64,000 nt of DNA from Salinarimonas sp046292825 (GTDB taxonomy: Bacteria; Pseudomonadota; Alphaproteobacteria; Rhizobiales; Beijerinckiaceae), in contig NZ_JBKBQG010000024.1 of the NCBI RefSeq assembly GCF_046292825.1, forward strand, positions 8,698 through 72,697, read 5' to 3'. Shown piece after piece: positions 22,560 to 32,707 of the stretch. The translations under genes and the position numbers were made by a program. Under the pieces are notes generated by a model. The model did not search any database. It was not told the origin of the DNA and worked only from the letters and a program-made list of their open reading frames with translations. Within the stretch, counting starts at the first letter, position 1, and every line of letters starts with the position of its first letter.

Positions 22560-23972
22560 TCACGCGCCCATCCGCTCCTCGAGCCGCAGGCGGGCGATGG
22601 TCGCGATCTCGGCCATCGCCGTCTCGAATTCCGTCTCGGGATCGTTGCCGAGACGGGCCTTGAACGCCGATAGGATATCCCCCTTCGAGCGCCCGCGCAC
22701 GGCCAGGATGAAGGGGTGCTCGAACTTCACCCGGTAAGCGTCGTTGAGCGCGAGGAATTCGTCGCGCTCCGCCTCGGTCAGGCTGGTCAGCCCGGCGGAC
22801 GCCTGCTCGGCCTGGCTGTCGGGCGCCATGTCGGCGAGGCGCAGGCGCCCGGCGAGGTCGGGATGGGCGCGGATCAGAGCGAGCTTCTGCGCCCGCGTCG
22901 CGCCCTCGAGAACCCGCATCAGGGCCGCGTGCAGCCCGTCCGCCGACGCCGTCTCCGGCCCGAGCCCGGCTTTGTGCGCGGCCTCCGCGATCCAGGGCGA
23001 GGCCTCGAAGACGTCGCCGTAGAGCGCGACGAACAGCGCCCGGCCCATGCGATCGGGCGTCGTGCCCGGCGGCAGGTGGCGGCGCGCCCAATGGCGGGCG
23101 ATGTCGACGCGTCGCGCGACCCACACGCCCTCGTGCGCGGCGACGTAGTCGAGGAAGCGCGCGAGCGCCGCCGCCCGCCCGGGGCGCCCGACGAGCCGGC
23201 AATGCAGGCCCACCGACATCATCTTCGGCGTGCGCTCGCCCTCGGCGTAGAGCACGTCGAACGTGTCCTTCAGATAGGCGAAGAACTGGTCGCCCGCATT
23301 GAAGCCCTGCGGCGTCGCAAAGCGCATGTCGTTCGCGTCGAGCGTGTAGGGCACGATGAGGAAGGGCTTGCCGTCGCGCTCCACCCAATAGGGCAGCTCG
23401 TCGGCGTAACTATCCGCCGAATAGAGAAATCCGCCTTCCTCGATGGTGAGGTCCAGCGTCTGTTCCGAGGTGCGGCCCTGATACATGCCGAGCGGCCGCT
23501 CGCCCGCGACCTCCGTGTGGATACGCACCGCCTCGTTGATGTGGGCGCGCTCCTCGGCGGGGGAGAAATCCTTGTAATCGATCCATTTGAGCCCGTGGCT
23601 CGCGATCTCCCAGCCCGCCTCGTTCATGGCGGCGACGGCGTCCGGATGGCGCGCCATCGCGGTCGCGACGCCGTAGACCGTCACCGGCATCGCGCGCTCG
23701 TTGAACATCCGCCACAGCCGCCAGAAGCCGGCGCGCGAGCCGTATTCGTAAATCGATTCCATGTTCATGTGGCGCTTGCCCGGCCAGGCGGCCGCGCCCA
23801 CGATTTCGGAGAGGAAGGCCTCGGAGGCCGGGTCCCCGTGCAGGATGTTGTTCTCGCCGCCCTCTTCGTAATTGATCACGAATTGCACGGCGAGGCGCGC
23901 GCCGCCGGGCCAATCGGCGTGAGGGGGCGTGCGGCCGTAGCCGACGAGATCGCGCGGATACCGCGTGTCCAT
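22560..23972 (-). CDS. puuE: fused allantoinase (PuuE) and OHCU decarboxylase
   Basis: A 470-residue bifunctional ureide enzyme. Residues 1-300 form a cofactor-independent PuuE-type allantoinase of the polysaccharide deacetylase fold (YPRDLVGYGRTPPHADWPGG, FVINYEEGGE, EIASHGLKW). Residues about 305-470 form OHCU decarboxylase (ALYGDVFEASPWIAEAA, LIRAHPDLAGRL, NDAYRVKFEHPFILAV, ending in ARLRLEERMG). The two steps are OHCU to S-allantoin and allantoin to allantoate. The gene follows the HIU hydrolase gene by 13 bp. Such fusions are known in some proteobacteria. No uricase or allantoate hydrolase lies in the window. Confidence 0.93.
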   Translation of the reverse strand: MDTRYPRDLVGYGRTPPHADWPGGARLAVQFVINYEEGGENNILHGDPASEAFLSEIVGAAAWPGKRHMNMESIYEYGSRAGFWRLWRMFNERAMPVTVYGVATAMARHPDAVAAMNEAGWEIASHGLKWIDYKDFSPAEERAHINEAVRIHTEVAGERPLGMYQGRTSEQTLDLTIEEGGFLYSADSYADELPYWVERDGKPFLIVPYTLDANDMRFATPQGFNAGDQFFAYLKDTFDVLYAEGERTPKMMSVGLHCRLVGRPGRAAALARFLDYVAAHEGVWVARRVDIARHWARRHLPPGTTPDRMGRALFVALYGDVFEASPWIAEAAHKAGLGPETASADGLHAALMRVLEGATRAQKLALIRAHPDLAGRLRLADMAPDSQAEQASAGLTSLTEAERDEFLALNDAYRVKFEHPFILAVRGRSKGDILSAFKARLGNDPETEFETAMAEIATIARLRLEERMGA

Positions 23973-23985
23973 GGGAAGGCGCCTC

Positions 23986-24342
23986 TCAGCTGCCGCGATA
24001 GGTGGAATAGGACCAGGGGCTCACGAGGAGCGGGACGTGATAATGCCCGTCGGGCTCGGAGATCGCGAATCGAATCGGTACCGAATCGAGAAAGGCCGGC
24101 TCGGCGAGCGCCGCACCCTGCGCGCGAAAGTAATCCGCGACCGCGAATTCGAGCTCGTAGCGCCCCGTGCGGAAATCCGCGCCCGCCATCAGGGGCGCGT
24201 CGGTGCGCCCGTCGGCATTCGTGCGCGTCGCGACGACGAGGGTGCGCGTCCCGTCCGGCTCGAGCCGATGCAGCGCGAGCGCGAGGCCGGCGGCCGGGCG
24301 GCCGTTGGCTGTGTCGAGAACGTGGGTGGACAGACGCGGCAT
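23986..24342 (-). CDS. uraH: 5-hydroxyisourate hydrolase
   Basis: A 118-residue transthyretin-related protein hydrolysing 5-hydroxyisourate to OHCU. It has the N-terminal LSTHVLDTANGRPA motif, a middle GRTDAPL segment and the diagnostic C-terminal YRGS. No signal peptide is seen, so it should be cytoplasmic. It is directly upstream of the allantoinase/OHCU decarboxylase fusion, so the two genes give three consecutive steps of urate breakdown. Confidence 0.95.
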   Translation of the reverse strand: MPRLSTHVLDTANGRPAAGLALALHRLEPDGTRTLVVATRTNADGRTDAPLMAGADFRTGRYELEFAVADYFRAQGAALAEPAFLDSVPIRFAISEPDGHYHVPLLVSPWSYSTYRGS

Positions 24343-24434
24343 CGAAGGCCCCCCTTGCGACGAGGAGCCTTCATGTCCGACGCCGAAGGCGCCGCCGTCA
24401 AGCCGCGCGCGCCCTCACACCGCCCGCGGTGCGC

Positions 24435-25130
24435 TCAAACGGCTCGCGGCGCGCGCCGCGCGAGCCCGTCGAACAGGTCGAGCATGCGCTCGCGCCAGGC
24501 GAAGACCGCGTCGCCCTCCTCGAGGATGTCGAAGGTCGAGACCGCGCGGGTCCACATGAAGGCGCCGAACACGGCGTAATCGGCGTAAGCCGGCACCTCG
24601 CCGGCGAGGAAGGGCTGGTCGCGCAGCGTGTGCCGCAACGGCAGCAGCGCCTTCCGGGCGGCCTCGACCCGGCCGGCGCGCGCCGCCGCGAGGGCCTCGA
24701 GACTCGTGCCGAAGCGCGCCTCGCGGCTCTCGCGGAAATAGGCCTTGTCGCCCTCGTCGAGCATCGCGTGGATGTCGGCGACGTAGAGCGGGGCGAGCGC
24801 CGGGTTGAGCACCGTGTCGGCATAGGCCACCACGAGCCGCGCCTCGCCGAGGCCGCCCGCGCGCGGGAACAGAGCCGGCCGGTCCGGATAGGCCTCCTCG
24901 AGATGGCGGGCGATCGCGAGGCTGTCGGCGAGCCACACGTCGCCCTCGACGAGGACCGGGACCTTGCTTTGGCCCGACGGCGCGAGCGCGTCGCGTTCCA
25001 TGAAGCGCCAGGGCCTCGTCTCGACCTCGAGCCCCTTGTGGGCGAGCGCGAGGCGCACGCGCCAGCAATAGGGGCTGAAGCGCACCGCCGGATCGGCACC
25101 GGCGAGATCGTAGAGAACGCGCGCGGCCAT
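24435..25130 (-). CDS. glutathione S-transferase family protein (maleylacetoacetate-isomerase-like layout)
   Basis: A 231-residue GST. The N-terminal thioredoxin-like domain shows SPYCWRVRLALAHKGLEVE, with the catalytic serine/cysteine region at SPYC, and QSKVPVLVEGDVWLADSLAI with the conserved cis-proline. A helical C-terminal domain follows (about 90-225). Substrate is unknown. It begins 3 bp after the stop of the second GST gene, forming a tandem pair from different GST subfamilies. Confidence 0.9.
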   Translation of the reverse strand: MAARVLYDLAGADPAVRFSPYCWRVRLALAHKGLEVETRPWRFMERDALAPSGQSKVPVLVEGDVWLADSLAIARHLEEAYPDRPALFPRAGGLGEARLVVAYADTVLNPALAPLYVADIHAMLDEGDKAYFRESREARFGTSLEALAAARAGRVEAARKALLPLRHTLRDQPFLAGEVPAYADYAVFGAFMWTRAVSTFDILEEGDAVFAWRERMLDLFDGLARRAPRAV

Positions 25131-25133
25131 GGC

Positions 25134-25835
25134 TCAGCCCTTCAGGCTCGCGGCCGTCTGGCCGAAGAGGACCTTCTTCTCCTCCTCCGACATCGGGCGC
25201 GAGGGGCGCACCGCCTCGCCCTTCTCGTAGGCGCGGATCGTCGCCGGGCGCGCCGCGATCGCCTCGAACCACCGCTTCAGGTGCGGGAAGTCGTCGAGGT
25301 TCTGGCCCTGCTTCTCCCACGGCACGATCCACGGATAGGCGGCCATGTCGGCGATCGTGTAGGCGTCGCCCGCGACGAAGGCGCGGTCGGCGAGGCGCTT
25401 GTTCAGGACGCCGTAGAGGCGGTTCGTCTCGTCGACGTAGCGCTTCATCGCGTAGGGGATCTTCTCGGGCGCGTATTGGACGAAATGGTGGTTCTGGCCC
25501 GCCATCGGCCCGAGCCCGCCCATCTGCCAGAACAGCCATTGCAGCGTCTCGACCCGGCCGCGGATGTCGGCGGGGACGAAGCGGCCCGTCTTGTCGGCGA
25601 GATAGAGGAGGATCGCGCCCGATTCGAACACCGAGATCGGCGCCCCGCCGTCCGTCGGCGCATGGTCGACGATCGCGGGCATGCGGTTGTTGGGGGCGAT
25701 CTTCAGGAAATCGGGGGCGAATTGCGCGCCCTTGCCGATGTCGATCGGCCGGATCTCGTAGGGGGTCCCCGTCTCCTCGAGAAACATCGTCACCTTGTGG
25801 CCGTTCGGGGTGGGCCAATAGAACAGCTCGATCAT
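25134..25835 (-). CDS. nu-class glutathione transferase (YfcG/YghU-like)
   Basis: A 233-residue GST with family-typical segments MIELFYWPTPNGHKVTMFLEE, IAPNNRMPAIVDH, ISVFESGAILLYLADKTGRF, and FWQMGGLGPMAGQNHHFVQYAPE. These mark the nu class, whose E. coli members act as disulfide-bond reductases with two bound glutathiones. The catalytic threonine/asparagine region is TPNG at residues 9-12. It leads the short GST operon; a promoter would lie in the 215 bp up to the fasciclin gene. Confidence 0.92.
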   Translation of the reverse strand: MIELFYWPTPNGHKVTMFLEETGTPYEIRPIDIGKGAQFAPDFLKIAPNNRMPAIVDHAPTDGGAPISVFESGAILLYLADKTGRFVPADIRGRVETLQWLFWQMGGLGPMAGQNHHFVQYAPEKIPYAMKRYVDETNRLYGVLNKRLADRAFVAGDAYTIADMAAYPWIVPWEKQGQNLDDFPHLKRWFEAIAARPATIRAYEKGEAVRPSRPMSEEEKKVLFGQTAASLKG

Positions 25836-25992
25836 GCGCGCTCCTTCCCGGCAGGCCGCGGGCTCGCGCCTGCGGCGTTCGTCGGTCTCGCCGCAAAGTG
25901 GAGCGGCGCGCGCGCTCCGGCAAGCGGGAAGCGCGGCGCTTCCCCGATGCCGATCCCGTCACGGCGGCGCGAGCGCCTCGCGGGCGCACGCG

Positions 25993-26022
25993 AAAAGAGC
26001 GCGCGCGGAGATCCGCACGCGC
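25993..26022 (-). terminator. rho-independent terminator after the fasciclin gene
   Basis: On the minus strand an 11-bp stem (GCGCGTGCGGA with TCCGCGCGCGC, one G-U pair) is followed by TCTTTT. It lies 28 bp beyond the fasciclin stop codon. Confidence 0.7.
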
Positions 26023-26050
26023 CCTTCTTTCGCGCCTGTCGCGGGAGCGA

Positions 26051-26587
26051 TCAGCCGGCGGTCGGCAGCAGAACGCCGTCGATCACGTGCACGACGCCGT
26101 TCGTCGCGTCGATGTCGGTCGCGGTCACCGTGACGGTGTTGCCGGCCTGGTCGCGCAGCATCACGGCGTCGCCCTCGATCATCGCCGATAGCGTCGCGCC
26201 CTGGACGGTCTCGATCTCGAGCGTGCCGCCGGCGGCCTCGATCTGCTCGACGAGCGCCGCGGCGGTCACCTCGCCGGAAACGACGTGGTAGGTCAGCACC
26301 GCCTGGAGCTGGTCCTGGTTCTCCGGCTGGAGCAGCGTGTCGACGGTGCCGTCCGGCAGCGCGGCGAAGGCGTCGTTCGTGGGGGCGAAGACGGTGAAGG
26401 GGCCCTCGCCGGCGAGCGTGTCGACGAGACCGCCGGCGACGACGGCCTGGGTCAGGGTCGAGAGCGACTCGGTGCCCTGGGCGAGCTCGACGATGTTGCC
26501 GTCCGCGGCCTGGGCCGAGAGCGGGGCGACGATGGCGGCGGAGGCGAGGAAGGCGGCGGCGACGCCGCGAACGAAGAGCTTGTGCAT
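26051..26587 (-). CDS. secreted fasciclin (FAS1) domain protein
   Basis: A 178-residue exported protein. Residues 1-30 are a signal peptide (KLFVRGVAAAFLASAAIVAP, cleavage near AQA-AD). The remainder is one FAS1 domain with the H1 motif GPFTVFAPTNDAFAALP and the H2 motif TNGVVHVIDGVLLP. FAS1 proteins mediate adhesion or surface interactions; the specific role is unknown. It is transcribed alone, with a terminator just downstream, and is divergent from sspB. Confidence 0.93.
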   Translation of the reverse strand: MHKLFVRGVAAAFLASAAIVAPLSAQAADGNIVELAQGTESLSTLTQAVVAGGLVDTLAGEGPFTVFAPTNDAFAALPDGTVDTLLQPENQDQLQAVLTYHVVSGEVTAAALVEQIEAAGGTLEIETVQGATLSAMIEGDAVMLRDQAGNTVTVTATDIDATNGVVHVIDGVLLPTAG

Positions 26588-26936
26588 CTTGGGTTTCTCC
26601 CGTTTGTCGAGGCCGCGGGGGGCTGCGGCTCGGCCAGGATCTGAGGCGGGCTTCGTAGAAGTCCGCTGAGGCAGGCGGTCGCGCGGTCGCGTGCCGCGTC
26701 GGCCTCGCGTTCTCGTGATTTCGCGTGAGCGGCGCGTGATCGCCGCGTCGCGCGGGTCGGGCGTGTGGAATCCGTTGTTGAATCGGCCCGACGAGAGCCT
26801 ATATTCGCGCTGTCGCGCCAGCGCGGCCGGATCGGCCGATGTCCGGCCGGAACCCGACGTCACCACAACCCATGCCCGGTCGATCCTGCGAGTCCGCTCG
26901 CGGCTCGATCCGGCGACGAGGCCGCCGAGCATTGCG
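26588..26936. other. intergenic region between the fasciclin and sspB genes
   Basis: This 349 bp gap separates two divergent genes and must contain both promoters. The only clear element is the sspB promoter candidate at 26777-26805. No repeat or further gene is seen. Confidence 0.6.
26777..26805 (+). promoter_or_regulatory. candidate promoter of sspB (sigma-70 or heat-shock type)
   Basis: GTTGAA (26777-26782) and CCTATAT (26798-26804) are separated by 15 bp, resembling alphaproteobacterial RpoH promoters. The overlapping TTGAAT and TATATT pair has 16-bp spacing and would also fit the housekeeping sigma factor. Transcription from here would leave a leader of about 125 nt before the sspB start. 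Confidence 0.45.
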
Positions 26937-27665
26937 ATGACGCAGGACCTGATCCGCTACGATCTCCTGGTGCAGGACGCGCTCAAGGGGGTCGTTCGCA
27001 AGGTGCTGGGCGATGCCGCGCGCGACGGGCTCAAGGGCGAGCACCATTTCTACGTGTCGTTCCAGACGCAGTTCCCCGGCGTGCGCCTGTCCACGCGCAT
27101 GCGCGAGAAATATCCCGACACGATGACGATCGTGCTGCAGCACCAGTTCTGGGATCTCGCGGTGAGCGAGAACGGCTTCGAGGTGGGGCTCTCGTTCGGC
27201 GGCGTGCCGGAGCGGCTGCTCGTGCCCTTCGACGCGCTCACCGGCTTCTTCGATCCCTCCGTGCAGTTCGGCCTCAAGTTCGAGATCCGCGAGCCGGCCG
27301 AGATCGCGCCGCGCGCGCCCGAGGCGGCGCCACCCGCGATCGTGGCCCCGCCGGTCGCCGCGCCGCGCGTGCGCGGAGCCGGCTCGGAGCCCGCCGAGGC
27401 CGAGCCGCGCCGGGCTCCGGCGACGACGCCGCGCATCCCCGCCGCCAAGCAGGCGGGCGCCGACGCCGAGCGGCCCGCCGCCGCCGAGCCGGCCGAAGGG
27501 GGCGAGCCGGGCGCATCGCCTGCGCCCGCGTCCGCCTCGGGCAAGGGCGCCAAAGGCAGCGCGGGGAAGGTCTCGAAGGCCGAGGGCGGCGCGAGCGAGG
27601 CCGCCGAGGACAGGCCCGTCGGCGCCGAGGTCGTCAGCCTGGACGCCTTCCGCAAGAAGCCCTGA
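26937..27665 (+). CDS. sspB: SspB-type ClpXP adaptor protein (alpha form)
   Basis: A 242-residue adaptor that delivers ssrA-tagged and other substrates to ClpXP. Residues 1-125 form the SspB fold (IRYDLLVQDALKGVVRKVL, FYVSFQTQFPGVRLS, VVLQHQFWDL-like TIVLQHQFWDL). A long Ala/Pro/Glu-rich linker follows (about 130-230). The C terminus VVSLDAFRKKP matches the ClpX-docking tail of alphaproteobacterial SspB. The ATG at 26937 has a weak ribosome site. The partner genes clpP and clpX lie 15 kb away in this window. Confidence 0.93.
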   Translation: MTQDLIRYDLLVQDALKGVVRKVLGDAARDGLKGEHHFYVSFQTQFPGVRLSTRMREKYPDTMTIVLQHQFWDLAVSENGFEVGLSFGGVPERLLVPFDALTGFFDPSVQFGLKFEIREPAEIAPRAPEAAPPAIVAPPVAAPRVRGAGSEPAEAEPRRAPATTPRIPAAKQAGADAERPAAAEPAEGGEPGASPAPASASGKGAKGSAGKVSKAEGGASEAAEDRPVGAEVVSLDAFRKKP

Positions 27666-27698
27666 GGCGTGCGCTCGGCGGTTGTTCTCTTTTTGTTC

Positions 27699-27727
27699 TT
27701 GACGGACGGGTGGTGTTGCGGCTAGCT
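27699..27727 (+). promoter_or_regulatory. candidate sigma-70 promoter of the muramidase gene
   Basis: TTGACG (27699-27704) and CTAGCT (27722-27727) are spaced 17 bp apart, 28 bp before the start codon and in the only intergenic space available. The -35 is close to the alphaproteobacterial consensus; the -10 is moderate. Confidence 0.5.
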
Positions 27728-27754
27728 TCTGCGAGCAATCGCGGGAGGTGGCCC

Positions 27755-28630
27755 ATGTCCGTCAGGTCCTTGTTCTCGAGCGGGCGTCCGTCGGCGCGGC
27801 CGGCGAGCGGAGCGGCGGGCGGCGGGCTCGCGCTCGATCGCGGCGCGCCGCTGACGGAGGTGGGGTTCGAGGCCGCCCGTTCGGCGCTCGGCGTCGACGC
27901 GCCGCGCCTTCTCGCGGTGATGCGGATCGAGGCGATGGGGTGCGGCTTCCTCGCGGATCGACGCCCGGTGATCCTGTTCGAGCGACACGTCTTTCACCGC
28001 CGCACCGCCGGGCGCTTCGACGCGCGCGATCCCGACGTCTCCGCGCCGCGCCCGGGCCTCTACGGGCCGGCGGGCGCAAATCAGCACGCGCGGCTGGCGC
28101 GGGCGCGGGCGCTCGACGAGAACGCCGCGCTCGAGAGCGCCTCCTGGGGCCTCGGGCAGGTGATGGGCTTCAACGCCCGCATCGTCGGGTTCGCGGACGT
28201 CCGCGCCATGGTCGCGGCGATGGAGGCGGGGGAGGACGCGCAGCTTGCCGCGATGGTCGCCTATATCCGCGCCACGGGGCTCGCCTCGGCCCTCGCGCGC
28301 GGGGATTGGCGCGCCTTCGCGCGGGGCTACAACGGCCCGGATTTCGCCCGCAACGCCTACGATCGTCGGCTCGCCGAGGCCCATCGCCTCTACGAGACGG
28401 GCGGGCTCGCGCGGCCCGATCTCGGCCTGCGGGCGCTGCAGATGTTCCTCCTCTATGCCGGCTTCTCGCCGGGGCCGATCGACGGGCAAGACGGGCCGCG
28501 CACGCGCCGCGCGCTCGCCGCCTTCCGCGCCGCCGACGGGCGCGGCGGGCGGGAGGCGGCGGCGCCGGGGGAGGAGGATCGCCGCGCGCTCCTCGCCGCC
28601 CTCGCGTCAGCCTCCGAGCGGGCGGCGTAG
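27755..28630 (+). CDS. N-acetylmuramidase-family peptidoglycan hydrolase with peptidoglycan-binding domain
   Basis: A 291-residue protein. Residues about 45-210 match the DUF3380/N-acetylmuramidase family: VMRIEAMGCGF, VILFERHVFHRRT and ESASWGLGQVMGFNARIVGF, with the likely catalytic glutamate in the IEA or FERH segment. Residues about 225-285 form a peptidoglycan-binding module (ALQMFLLYAGFSPGPIDGQDGPRTRRAL). No signal peptide is seen, as is common for phage-derived endolysin-type enzymes. The ATG at 27755 follows GGGAGG. The end overlaps the convergent P450 gene by 24 bp. Confidence 0.88.
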   Translation: MSVRSLFSSGRPSARPASGAAGGGLALDRGAPLTEVGFEAARSALGVDAPRLLAVMRIEAMGCGFLADRRPVILFERHVFHRRTAGRFDARDPDVSAPRPGLYGPAGANQHARLARARALDENAALESASWGLGQVMGFNARIVGFADVRAMVAAMEAGEDAQLAAMVAYIRATGLASALARGDWRAFARGYNGPDFARNAYDRRLAEAHRLYETGGLARPDLGLRALQMFLLYAGFSPGPIDGQDGPRTRRALAAFRAADGRGGREAAAPGEEDRRALLAALASASERAA

Positions 28631-30187
28631 ATGGACGCGCATCTTCATGCCCTCGCGCGGGCGCAACGTCACCCGCTGGACCGGCTCCACGGCATGTCCC
28701 GGTACGAGGTCGAGCCGCACGCGCCGCACGATCGCGGCGAGCGCGATCATCGCCTCGTGCAGCGCGAAGCGCGCGCCGATGCAGACGCGCGGCCCGGCGC
28801 CGAAGGGGAGATAGGCATAGCGGTCGATCGCCTCGCGGCGCGGGGGCAGGAAGCGCTCCGGGTCGAAGGCGGCGGGGTCATCCCACAGGAGCGCGTGGCG
28901 ATGGACGATATAGGGCGCGATCATCACGATCGTGCCCGGCCGCAGCCGGAAGCCGAGCACCCGGTCCTCCGCGATCGCCTCGCGGCTCATGAAGGGCGCG
29001 GGCGGATAGAGCCGCATCGCCTCCTCCACCACGGCGCGGGTATAGGGGAGAGCGGGCAGGTGTTCGGGGGAGAGCGGCGCGTCGCCTGCCGCCGCGTCGA
29101 CCTCCGCCTCGAGCCGTGCGCGCACCGCCTCGTCCTGCGCGATCAGGTAGAGCGACCACGTCAGCGCGTTCGCGGTCGTCTCGTGCCCGGCGGCGATGAA
29201 GGTCGCGATGTTGGCGCGCACGCTCGCATCGTCGAGCGCCTCGCCGGTCTCCGGGTCGCGCGCGGTGAGGAGGAGGGTGAGGAGGTCGCTCGGCACGGCC
29301 CCGCCGAGGCCAGGCGCCCCGGCGCCAGCGAAAGCGGCGCCCTCCGCCGCCCCGTGACGGGCGAGGAGCGCGCGGCGGTCGCGCACGAGCTCGTCGACGA
29401 CCGCCTCGAAGAAGGCGATCGCGGGCCGCGCGCGCAACCGGCCGATGCGCGGCAGCGCGTCCGGCAGGCCGAAGACGTCGAGCGGGTCGATCGGGCCGAT
29501 CCCCTCGAAGAACAGGGTGATCGCCCGCCCGAGCGCGTCGGGATCGCGCTGGAGGCCGGTCGTGAAGATGGTGCGTTCGAGCACGTCGAGGGTCAGCCGC
29601 GTCGCCTCGACCGCGACGTCGACCCTGCGCCCCTCCCGCCGGGCGAGGCGGCGGGCCACGGTCTCGGCCGCGCCCGCCATGTCGGCGCCGAAGGCGTCGA
29701 CGCGCCGTGCGGAGAAGAGCGGCGCGAGCGTGCGTCGCAATTGGCGCCAGATCTGGCCCTCCGCCGTGAACAGCCCGTCGCCGATGCCGGAGCCGAGCAC
29801 GCGGCGTGTGAGCGCGTCCTTGCGATAGTTCGCCGCGTTGTCGACGAGGACGTGCCGAATGCCCTCCGGGTCGCTCAGCACCATTACCCGGCCGAGGACG
29901 CCCTTGCCCATCACGACCGGCGCGCGAAAGTGCTCTTCCGTCCAGGTGGCGAGCGGGTTGTCGCGGGCGGCGCGCAGGAAGGTGAACAGGTCGGGCACGC
30001 CCCGCATCGGTTCGGGCGTCGGCGGCCGGAAGCGGGCCGGCTGCGTCGGCGGACGCTCGCGCGCCGAATCGCCCGCTCCCGCCTCGGTGGGATCGCCGAC
30101 GGACTTGGCAGGTCCTTCGGCACCGACGCCGGCGGCCGGTTCGTTCCCCGGATCCCGCCCGGCCTTTCTGCGCGCGCGCGTCGCCAT
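28607..30187 (-). CDS. cytochrome P450
   Basis: A 526-residue P450 monooxygenase. The I-helix oxygen-activation motif AGHETT is near residue 325, the ExxR region reads VVEEAMRLYPP near 378, and the heme cysteine lies in FGAGPRVCIGARFA near 468. About 55 N-terminal residues are Ala/Gly/Pro-rich and disordered; no membrane anchor is seen, so the enzyme should be soluble. The ATG at 30187 has AGGAGA 6 bp upstream, which supports the extended N terminus. No ferredoxin or reductase gene is adjacent, and the substrate is unknown. Confidence 0.93.
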   Translation of the reverse strand: MATRARRKAGRDPGNEPAAGVGAEGPAKSVGDPTEAGAGDSARERPPTQPARFRPPTPEPMRGVPDLFTFLRAARDNPLATWTEEHFRAPVVMGKGVLGRVMVLSDPEGIRHVLVDNAANYRKDALTRRVLGSGIGDGLFTAEGQIWRQLRRTLAPLFSARRVDAFGADMAGAAETVARRLARREGRRVDVAVEATRLTLDVLERTIFTTGLQRDPDALGRAITLFFEGIGPIDPLDVFGLPDALPRIGRLRARPAIAFFEAVVDELVRDRRALLARHGAAEGAAFAGAGAPGLGGAVPSDLLTLLLTARDPETGEALDDASVRANIATFIAAGHETTANALTWSLYLIAQDEAVRARLEAEVDAAAGDAPLSPEHLPALPYTRAVVEEAMRLYPPAPFMSREAIAEDRVLGFRLRPGTIVMIAPYIVHRHALLWDDPAAFDPERFLPPRREAIDRYAYLPFGAGPRVCIGARFALHEAMIALAAIVRRVRLDLVPGHAVEPVQRVTLRPREGMKMRVHLRRPLGG

Positions 30188-30457
30188 GTTCCGTCTCCTG
30201 CCTCTCGAAACCGCCGCGCCCGGCCCGCGCGGCATTCCCGCCCCTGCGGCGCCCGAGCGTCGGGCATCCGAACCTCGAGCGTCCGAGCCCGTCCTGTCCG
30301 CCTCGGCGGATGCGATCGGGCGCTCCCGCACCGTGGGCGGATCGGCCGCGAGCCGCGGTGCCGGAATTCGCAGAGCCGGTTTCCGCGAAGCGGGGTGCCG
30401 CGCGGCGCCGTCTCGCGTTACATGTGGTGTTCGGGACGGATCAGGGGAGGCCGCCAA

Positions 30458-31852
<1,395 letters not shown>

Positions 31853-31899
31853 GCGCGGGACGCGCGCGAGCCGCGTATGCGAAGGGGAGGGGAGGGGAC

Positions 31900-32259
31900 G
31901 TGAGCGCCGAGATCGTCAATTTGCGCCGGGCCCGCAAGGCGAAGGCGCGTCGGGAGGGGGAGGAGCGCGCCGCCGAGAACCGCGTCGCCTTCGGCCGCAC
32001 CAAGGCCGAGCGTGCGGCCGCGCGCGCGGGCGCCGCGCTCGATGCGCGCCGGCTCGAGGCCCATCGCCGCGAAGCGGGCACGGCTGGCGATGCGGGCGGG
32101 ACCGACGCGCCCGCCCCGTCGGCGGCCTCGAGCCGGTCCGCGCCCGGGGACCCGTCCGCGCCCGCGAGCCGAGCCGCACGACCGCACGGGGCCGAGAGAG
32201 CGCCTGACCCGAGCGATCCCGCGCGCGCGAACGCGCCGCCGGGGGAGGGGGCGCCGTGA
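31900..32259 (+). CDS. DUF4169 family small protein
   Basis: A 119-residue protein whose first 45 residues match DUF4169 (IVNLRRARKAKARREGEERA, NRVAFGRTKAE). The rest is a low-complexity Ala/Pro/Ser tail, longer than in most family members, which usually stop near 60-70 residues. The start is a GTG at 31900 after a run of GGGAGG. It lies 47 bp behind fumC. The function of the family is unknown; highly basic helices suggest nucleic acid or membrane contact (inference). Confidence 0.78.
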   Translation: MSAEIVNLRRARKAKARREGEERAAENRVAFGRTKAERAAARAGAALDARRLEAHRREAGTAGDAGGTDAPAPSAASSRSAPGDPSAPASRAARPHGAERAPDPSDPARANAPPGEGAP

Positions 32260-32296
32260 GCTGCGCTCGTCCGGCGAGAGGCGTCGGCCGGTGACG

Positions 32297-32707
32297 ATGC
32301 GCGACGATACCGACGAGGGGCCGCCGCGGCCCGACGGGGCGGCGCAGGCGACGGCGCCAGACGTCCCCGTGCCCACGGTCGAGGGCGGCGCGCAGGTGAT
32401 CAAGCGCTCGGTCGCGATCGCGGGCCACCGCACGAGCATCTCGCTCGAGGCGCCCTTCTGGGAGGCGCTCTGGACGCTCGCCGCGCGGCGCGGGCAGTCG
32501 CTCCAGCGCCTCGTCGCCGAGATCGACGCCGCGCGCGGACCCTCCAACCTGTCCTCGGCCATCCGCGTGCGCCTCCTCGCGGAAGCCCGTGCCGGCGCCT
32601 TGCCGCGCTCGGGCGAGGCGACGGCGCAAGACGCGTCGGGCCCGCTCGACCTGTCCGACGGGGAGGCGACGGTCGACGGGCGAGACCCGTCGGATGCGCA
32701 GGCCTGA
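32297..32707 (+). CDS. ribbon-helix-helix domain protein
   Basis: A 136-residue protein containing an RHH_4-type domain at about residues 35-105 (VIKRSVAIAGHRTSISLEAP, FWEALWTLAARRGQSLQRLV). This family follows fumC and DUF4169 in many Alphaproteobacteria. It may bind DNA as a dimer through the VIKRSVAI strand, but no target is known. A GTG at 32291 is an alternative start two codons earlier. The C-terminal 30 residues are disordered. Confidence 0.8.
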   Translation: MRDDTDEGPPRPDGAAQATAPDVPVPTVEGGAQVIKRSVAIAGHRTSISLEAPFWEALWTLAARRGQSLQRLVAEIDAARGPSNLSSAIRVRLLAEARAGALPRSGEATAQDASGPLDLSDGEATVDGRDPSDAQA

